Below are positions 60,334 to 64,000 of a stretch of 64,000 nucleotides of DNA, one piece after another. The stretch's first letter is position 1; every line of letters starts with the position of its first letter. Both the position numbers and the translations under genes were made by a program. The notes under the pieces were generated by a model that made no database searches, had not been told where the DNA came from, and saw only the letters and a program-made list of their open reading frames with translations. Source of the stretch: Saprospiraceae bacterium (lineage in GTDB: Bacteria; Bacteroidota; Bacteroidia; Chitinophagales; Saprospiraceae); assembly GCA_019638385.1 (NCBI GenBank), contig JAHBTW010000010.1, forward strand, positions 62,001 through 126,000, given 5' to 3'.

Positions 60334-60462
60334 GTTTTTAAAATTTAACCGCAAGGTACGACGCGCCGGAGACACAATAAAACTGCACGCTTTCATCCTG
60401 TATTGGCAGGGAATTTGTTCTTTTGCAACACTGAAAAAAACAATGCCGCCGTTTTCGGCACT

Positions 60463-61170
60463 ATGAAGTTGTACCTGACCATATTATGCTTAACCCTCGT
60501 ATGCCTCGCCTGCGAAGGTCCTCCGACCCTCCGGCTCGACCGCTACGCTGTGCATGGCATTGATGTGTCTCATTATCAGTCGCGTATCAACTGGGATACG
60601 GTGGCTGCGCTGCCGCTTCATTTTGCTTTTGTGAAGGCTACCGAGGGCGCCACCTATACCGATTCACTTTTTGCGATGAACTGGGAAGCCATGAAACGAA
60701 TCGGCATCCGGCGGGGCGCATACCACTTTTTTCGGCCCAATGCGCCGCCGGGAGAGCAGGCTCGGCACTTTGCGCGCACCGTTCCATTGGAAATAGGCGA
60801 TTTACCACCGGTCTTGGATATAGAAATTACTGACGGCATGCCCAAGGCCGAACTGGTTCGCCGGCTTCAAATCTGGCTCGACATTGTGGAAAGCACTTGC
60901 GGTGTGAAGCCGATCATCTATTCCAATGTACATTTTTACAATCGCTATCTGGCCGGTCATTTCACCGGGTACCCGTTGTGGATAGCGCGCTACAACGAGC
61001 GCGAACCCACCCTCGCTTGCGGCAGCGACTGGGGTTTCTGGCAATACGGTCGTCACGGCCGCCTGCCCGGCATCAAAGGCCATGTGGATTTCAACGTCTT
61101 TTCGGGTAGCCTGGAACAGTTGGATTCTTTGCGGCTAAGGGAATTGGTGGAACTGAGTTCCCTTCGGTAA
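60463..61170 (+). CDS. GH25-family lysozyme-like lipoprotein
   Basis: 235 residues from the ATG at 60463, which opens a lipobox signal (ILCLTLVCLAC). The GH25 muramidase fold: GIDVSHYQSRINWDTVAALP (first catalytic Asp), FAFVKATEGATYTDSLFAMN, GAYHFFRPNAPPGEQARHFA, and the catalytic LPPVLDIEITDGMPK with DIE. GSDWGFWQYGRHGRLPGIKG and VDFNVFSG complete it. Cleaves peptidoglycan glycan strands; lipid anchoring suggests a role in the cell's own wall or in attack on neighbours. Confidence 0.92.
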   Translation: MKLYLTILCLTLVCLACEGPPTLRLDRYAVHGIDVSHYQSRINWDTVAALPLHFAFVKATEGATYTDSLFAMNWEAMKRIGIRRGAYHFFRPNAPPGEQARHFARTVPLEIGDLPPVLDIEITDGMPKAELVRRLQIWLDIVESTCGVKPIIYSNVHFYNRYLAGHFTGYPLWIARYNEREPTLACGSDWGFWQYGRHGRLPGIKGHVDFNVFSGSLEQLDSLRLRELVELSSLR

Positions 61171-61171
61171 G

Positions 61172-62101
61172 CTACTGGCTCCCGAACACCTCCGCCAACA
61201 TACAGCGCGCGCTGCCGCCGCCGTAGGTTTCGATGGTGTACAGCGGGCTGTGCAATATGCGGGTATGCGCCCCGATGCGGGCAATTTGATCTGCCGTAAG
61301 GCTTTTGTATGCCTGCTCCGACATCACCAAAAAAGTATCCCCTGCTGTATTGCGCACCTGAAGCATGTTGCCGGCAAAAGCGTTCATCTGAGGGAGTGAA
61401 ATGGAGATGATTTCTTTACCGGTAGCGGCAAACTTTGCCGTCAGCATGGCCTGTTCTGCTTCGTCGGGTACAGAGTCCAAACAAATGACCACGAAGGTTT
61501 CTCCCAGCGCCATCATCACATTGGTGTGATACACGTCTTGTCCGCGCTCGTCCACCGAGCGAAAGGCTACCGGTTCATACCCGATGATTGAGGCAAACTC
61601 CGCCAAAAGCGCCTCATCTGTGCGGCGACTGATGCAGGCATACACGATGCGGTAATCGTGGTCGAGAATCATGCTGCCGGTACCTTCCAGATAGCGGTCT
61701 TCGGCCTCATATTTTTCCAAATGTACCCGGTTGCGAATGGCAAAACCGGCATCCCCGGTCGCTTGTACAACAACTTCTTCACGGCGTTCCCGGCGGCGAA
61801 GCGGGGAAAACATGGGATAGGTAATCACAGTACCGTCGTGGTGAAAACTGACCCAGTTGTTGGGAAAAACAGCATCGGGTTTGAGCGGCTCCTCGTTGTC
61901 TTGCGCTACGATGACCTGCATGCCTGACTCGCGGAGTTTAGCGACGAAGGCGTCAAATTCCTGAACGGCATTGCGCTGAATGTCTGCCGGAGTACGGCTT
62001 TGGTCGTTTGTCTGGAAAGCGTTATTGGCAGCGGTTTCCGCATTGAAGCCGAAACGGGCCGGGCGCACCATGAGCAGGGTGTCGGTTGTTTGTAGGGACA
62101 T
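61172..62101 (-). CDS. ctlX: Amidinotransferase-fold hydrolase (CtlX type)
   Basis: 309 residues of the pentein superfamily (arginine deiminase/DDAH-like). N-terminal LMVRPARFGFNAETAANNAF, the catalytic strands KPDAVFPNNWVSFHHDG, EGTGSMILDHDYRIVYACIS, and a His-containing VYHTNVMMALGETFVVICLD followed by a C-terminal Cys region (GGGSARCMLAEVFG). This fits the citrulline-utilisation hydrolase CtlX; the activity on citrulline or arginine is known for relatives only. It is convergent with the lysozyme gene, with one base between stop codons. Confidence 0.85.
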   Translation of the reverse strand: MSLQTTDTLLMVRPARFGFNAETAANNAFQTNDQSRTPADIQRNAVQEFDAFVAKLRESGMQVIVAQDNEEPLKPDAVFPNNWVSFHHDGTVITYPMFSPLRRRERREEVVVQATGDAGFAIRNRVHLEKYEAEDRYLEGTGSMILDHDYRIVYACISRRTDEALLAEFASIIGYEPVAFRSVDERGQDVYHTNVMMALGETFVVICLDSVPDEAEQAMLTAKFAATGKEIISISLPQMNAFAGNMLQVRNTAGDTFLVMSEQAYKSLTADQIARIGAHTRILHSPLYTIETYGGGSARCMLAEVFGSQ

Positions 62102-62120
62102 GGCAGGTTGAATTGTGCGG

Positions 62121-62151
62121 CGAAAATACTTAGGCTTTTGACATCATTCAA
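62121..62151 (-). promoter_or_regulatory. Promoter of ctlX
   Basis: On the minus strand: TTG, 20 bases, TATTTTCG (seven of eight in the -7 box). Predicted start about 13 bases before the ATG. It overlaps the 3' end of the RelE-type gene. Confidence 0.45.
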
Positions 62152-62488
62152 AATTATCAGTGATTCTTTGTCTGTCTTCGCTCTCCTTTTGACTTTTGTG
62201 GTACAATTCGATGAATATTATTTTGTCTTCGTCCTCAAACCAGGCGTAGATCAACCGCATTCCGGAGTTTATCCCCCGGCCTTTCAGCGCCTTACAGGCT
62301 ATCTTTTTTACTTTAATGACGCAGGTCTCCAGGCCCAAATTATCAATGCGAAAACTGAAAGGAGGTCTTTCGTCCGGGAAAATTTCAAGGATTTGTTTTA
62401 CCACATCCAAATCGTCGTGGAGCGTATGGTACTTTTTTAAAAGAACTTTTAAATCCTTTTTGAATTCCGGGAGTACATCGAACGTCAT
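62144..62488 (-). CDS. RelE/ParE-fold toxin
   Basis: 114 residues from the ATG at 62486-62488, which overlaps the antitoxin stop codon by four bases; a longer upstream frame is rejected as it lies inside the antitoxin gene. TFDVLPEFKKDLKVLLKKYH is the N-terminal strand/helix of RelE-type toxins, then LETCVIKVKKIACKALKGRG, MRLIYAWFEDEDKIIFIELY and HKSQKESEDRQRITDNFE. This recalls the mRNA-interferase subgroup; whether the catalytic set is complete cannot be judged. The antitoxin encoded upstream is an HTH-Panacea protein. Confidence 0.82.
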   Translation of the reverse strand: MTFDVLPEFKKDLKVLLKKYHTLHDDLDVVKQILEIFPDERPPFSFRIDNLGLETCVIKVKKIACKALKGRGINSGMRLIYAWFEDEDKIIFIELYHKSQKESEDRQRITDNFE

Positions 62489-63288
62489 GGTTCTTCGGTT
62501 TCGGCGCCATAGTTTCTTACCGAAAAGGGGGCTTCTCTGTAAAATGCCAGTTCGTAGTTGATTTCCGCTCCGTCTTTTGTTGCCAACCAGGGCATGTCTT
62601 TGTGAGAATATTGACTCAGTGCCGCGGCCGACCAATCGCTCATTTGCTCCACGACCTTATCAATCACATCTTTTTCACTGGCTTTCAACTGAGTCAAATC
62701 TGCTTTTTCCAATGGCAAATAGCGCGTCTGCGGATAACCGTGATATTCGGTTTTCACCCTTTGCAACTGTCCGGCTTCAATCATTTGACGAATAACAGCG
62801 TCTAATTTTTGCGGAACCGGACCGTATGGCAATTTGCGGTAGATGGAGCCGGTCAAATGCTCTTCATACAATTCGTAATAATTGAAATCTGAAAAATATA
62901 GCAACTTGTACAAAACCGTTTCACCTACATTGGGCTTTCCGGCGCATTGCTCCAGCATATACAACAATATGTTCCGAAGCTTATTTACCTCCAGCACTGG
63001 CACAGATATGCGCTCTTCCGGTTGGGGGGCATTCGTTTGCAAGCCGGTTGCTTCCGGTTGCGCTGTCACAAAACTTTCAGACATAAAATCATCCAACGAG
63101 AAGCCCAGAATTATTGACAGTTCGTATAGTTCTGTAATGTTCAATCCCCGGTTGCCGAGTTCGATCTGTGCCAAAGAAGATCGGGACATGCTGATACTTT
63201 TGGCCAATATCTCTTGAGACAACCCTTTCATCCTTCGGAGTTCAGATAGTCTTTGCCCTACTTGTTTTTGTGATATTTGAATAATCAT
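62485..63288 (-). CDS. HTH-Panacea (SocA-like, DUF4065) antitoxin
   Basis: 267 residues from the ATG at 63286-63288; an upstream frame of 43 codons crosses the promoter and is rejected. XRE-type HTH (about 8-65): GQRLSELRRMKGLSQEILAK, SMSRSSLAQIELGNRGLNIT. A linker (70-100) then leads into a Panacea/SocA-like domain (about 105-255): LRNILLYMLEQCAGKPNVGE, LLYFSDFNYYELYEEHLTGS, YRKLPYGPVPQKLDAVI, WSAAALSQYSHKDMPWLATK. Panacea is a promiscuous antitoxin domain paired with many unrelated toxins. The HTH most likely represses its own promoter through the inverted repeat at 63300-63323. Confidence 0.88.
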   Translation of the reverse strand: MIIQISQKQVGQRLSELRRMKGLSQEILAKSISMSRSSLAQIELGNRGLNITELYELSIILGFSLDDFMSESFVTAQPEATGLQTNAPQPEERISVPVLEVNKLRNILLYMLEQCAGKPNVGETVLYKLLYFSDFNYYELYEEHLTGSIYRKLPYGPVPQKLDAVIRQMIEAGQLQRVKTEYHGYPQTRYLPLEKADLTQLKASEKDVIDKVVEQMSDWSAAALSQYSHKDMPWLATKDGAEINYELAFYREAPFSVRNYGAETEEP

Positions 63289-63299
63289 ACAGTTGCTTG

Positions 63300-63348
63300 T
63301 CTTTGTAAAATTGCAAACAAAGATACACCTTGCTTCCATATCAAACAA
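63300..63348 (-). promoter_or_regulatory. Promoter and operator of the Panacea-RelE operon
   Basis: On the minus strand: TTG (63346-63348), 20 bases, TATCTTTG (63318-63325), a full consensus promoter with start near 63312. A 6-bp inverted repeat TCTTTG/CAAAGA (63300-63305 and 63318-63323) spans the -7 box and start point, the place expected for autoregulation by the HTH antitoxin. Confidence 0.6.
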
Positions 63349-63499
63349 CACTCTGTTCCAAATCAGAACAAAAATGTACGTCCAGATTGTTGCAAGCATG
63401 TAGATTGGCCACCGCATTTTTTTGCACCCACGACATTCTCAAAATCAATCAATTATGCAAATTCATGTTGGCCGGATCAAAACTTTAACACACAAAATC

Positions 63500-63530
63500 T
63501 TGATAAAATCGGGAAGTCGGCATATCTTTG
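63500..63530 (+). promoter_or_regulatory. Consensus promoter of the right-end RNA
   Basis: TTG, 20 bases, TATCTTTG: a full match to the Bacteroidota consensus. Predicted start near 63536. No reading frame of note follows, only structured sequence up to the terminator at 63777. Confidence 0.6.
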
Positions 63531-63535
63531 AACCG

Positions 63536-63813
63536 GCGCTGAAAAAGTTTCAGCCCCTTACCGCGCAAGTGCCCGATAAGTGTTGACCCTACATTTTGAT
63601 AGCACATTTTGGTCAGACGTGGAGTGTCTAAGGCGGGCCTCAATCTTTGCTTGCAAAGATTCGACCTCTGAAAAGAGGAAGACAAGAGGATTACTGAACC
63701 ACGCCGGCTGCCTTAATCTTGGCGTACAGGGGTTCAATTACTCCTAAAGCACTTGTGCGGTTTCTTTTTTCCTGCTCCCACCCAATGCTATAGCGTTGTG
63801 TGGGTTTCTTTTT
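63536..63813 (+). ncRNA. Candidate structured RNA with complementary ends
   Basis: A region of about 278 bases after a consensus promoter holds GCTGAAA-AAG-TTTCAGC (63538-63554), TGACC/GGTCA, AATCTTTGC-TT-GCAAAGATT (63642-63661), CCTCT-GAAA-AGAGG (63665-63678, a GNRA-capped stem) and GAACC-ACGCC/GGCGT-GGTTC (63696-63735). CCGCGCAAGTGC (63561-63572) pairs with GCACTTGTGCGG (63749-63760), 12 bp with one G-U, closing all but the first. A strong terminator follows (63777-63804 plus T run). No match to RNase P, tmRNA or SRP RNA was noticed. 6S-like or retron-like RNAs share the closed-ends plan, but no reverse transcriptase is in view. Confidence 0.45.
63777..63813 (+). terminator. Terminator of the right-end RNA
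   Basis: CCCAC and GTGGG enclose CAATGC-TATA-GCGTTG, followed by TTTCTTTTT. It lies after the GC-rich closing stem of the RNA. The adjacent TTCGACTCCGCTCAGGGCAA (63817-63837) is another dispersed intergenic repeat word. Confidence 0.65.
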
Positions 63814-63908
63814 GCCCTTCGACTCCGCTCAGGGCAATGCCCTTCTGCCGCTTGCCAACCCACAACAGACAACAGCAGACACCCGTGATCGTACCAATTC
63901 GTCTATGT

Positions 63909-63916
63909 ATATTTGC
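63909..63916 (+). promoter_or_regulatory. -7-like box at the right edge
   Basis: TATATTTG fits TAnnTTTG. It lies only 10 bases before a possible start codon at 63927, so any transcript would have almost no leader. No -33 partner. Confidence 0.25.
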
Positions 63917-63926
63917 AGCAAGTAGA

Positions 63927-64000
63927 TGGATTTTGCGTCTTACGGGCAATCCGACCTACTTTCGGCCTTTGCTGTTGAAAAGCTCCTACTTGCACGATTA
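63927..64000 (+). CDS. Possible 5' end of a gene running off the window
   Basis: An ATG opens a frame of 24 codons without stop to the edge (MDFASYGQSDLLSAFAVEKL). Too short to assign. It follows a -7-like box, which is the only support. Confidence 0.25.

Noticed and set aside
63731..63760. T-arm-like sequence GGGGTTCAATTACTCC suggesting a tRNA or tmRNA end
   Set aside because: The loop would have eight bases, and no acceptor, anticodon arm or CCA could be found.
63691..63822. Minus-strand frame ending IEPLYAKIKAAGVVQ, protein-like over 40 codons
   Set aside because: No start codon, closed by a stop 44 codons upstream, and it coincides with the hairpins of the candidate RNA and with a dispersed repeat; not enough to call a gene fragment.

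Overview
The window comes from a Bacteroidota chromosome. Evidence: a SusC/SusD pair, type IX secretion (T9SS) sorting domains of both type A and type B, a DUF5777 beta-barrel, LytS/LytTR two-component genes, and promoters of the TTG/TTTG-N17-23-TAnnTTTG form. The moderately high GC and very long adhesin-like CHU_C proteins suggest a Saprospiraceae-like lineage; that placement is inference. Both ends cut through genes or possible genes.

Layout. 1-7.9 kb: polysaccharide-utilisation locus (secreted protein, SusD, SusC; divergent AraC regulator). 8-12.6 kb: galE, a cupin-methyltransferase fusion, a sodium:solute symporter with a leader that has its own promoter and terminator. 12.6-24.8 kb: T9SS cargo, a 1377-aa multidomain envelope protein with a methyltransferase, an Smr protein, two tandem M43 proteases. 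25-28.9 kb: three-gene membrane/coiled-coil/OmpA operon, then ribH. 28.9-30.6 kb: a unit encoding two microproteins, and an RRM RNA-binding protein with a structured 5' leader. 30.6-46.1 kb: giant T9SS type B proteins mixed with housekeeping genes (pyrC, purK, tsaE, ald, radA) and an AbiEii-type toxin whose antitoxin looks truncated. 46.1-55.5 kb: MITE-like element, lipoprotein, a minus-strand cluster of c-type cytochrome-like lipoproteins, YceI, DUF5777 and TlpA-like proteins, then YceI plus LytS/LytTR. 55.7-58.1 kb: intact IS66 with 8-bp target duplication. 58.1-64 kb: nuclease-like DUF5655 protein, ornithine aminotransferase, GH25 lysozyme, CtlX-type hydrolase, a Panacea/RelE toxin-antitoxin pair and a candidate structured RNA.

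Most notable are signals below ordinary gene-calling size. These are two paralogous 30- and 34-residue membrane proteins between a consensus promoter and a terminator; a 13-bp hairpin in the RRM leader; a symporter leader ending in a terminator; a roughly 280-nt candidate RNA near the right end with complementary ends; and a low-complexity repeat (core AAAGGTTAAAGT) translated inside three unrelated genes. No rRNA, tRNA or CRISPR array was seen. Family names rest on motif recognition by eye; no database search was possible.
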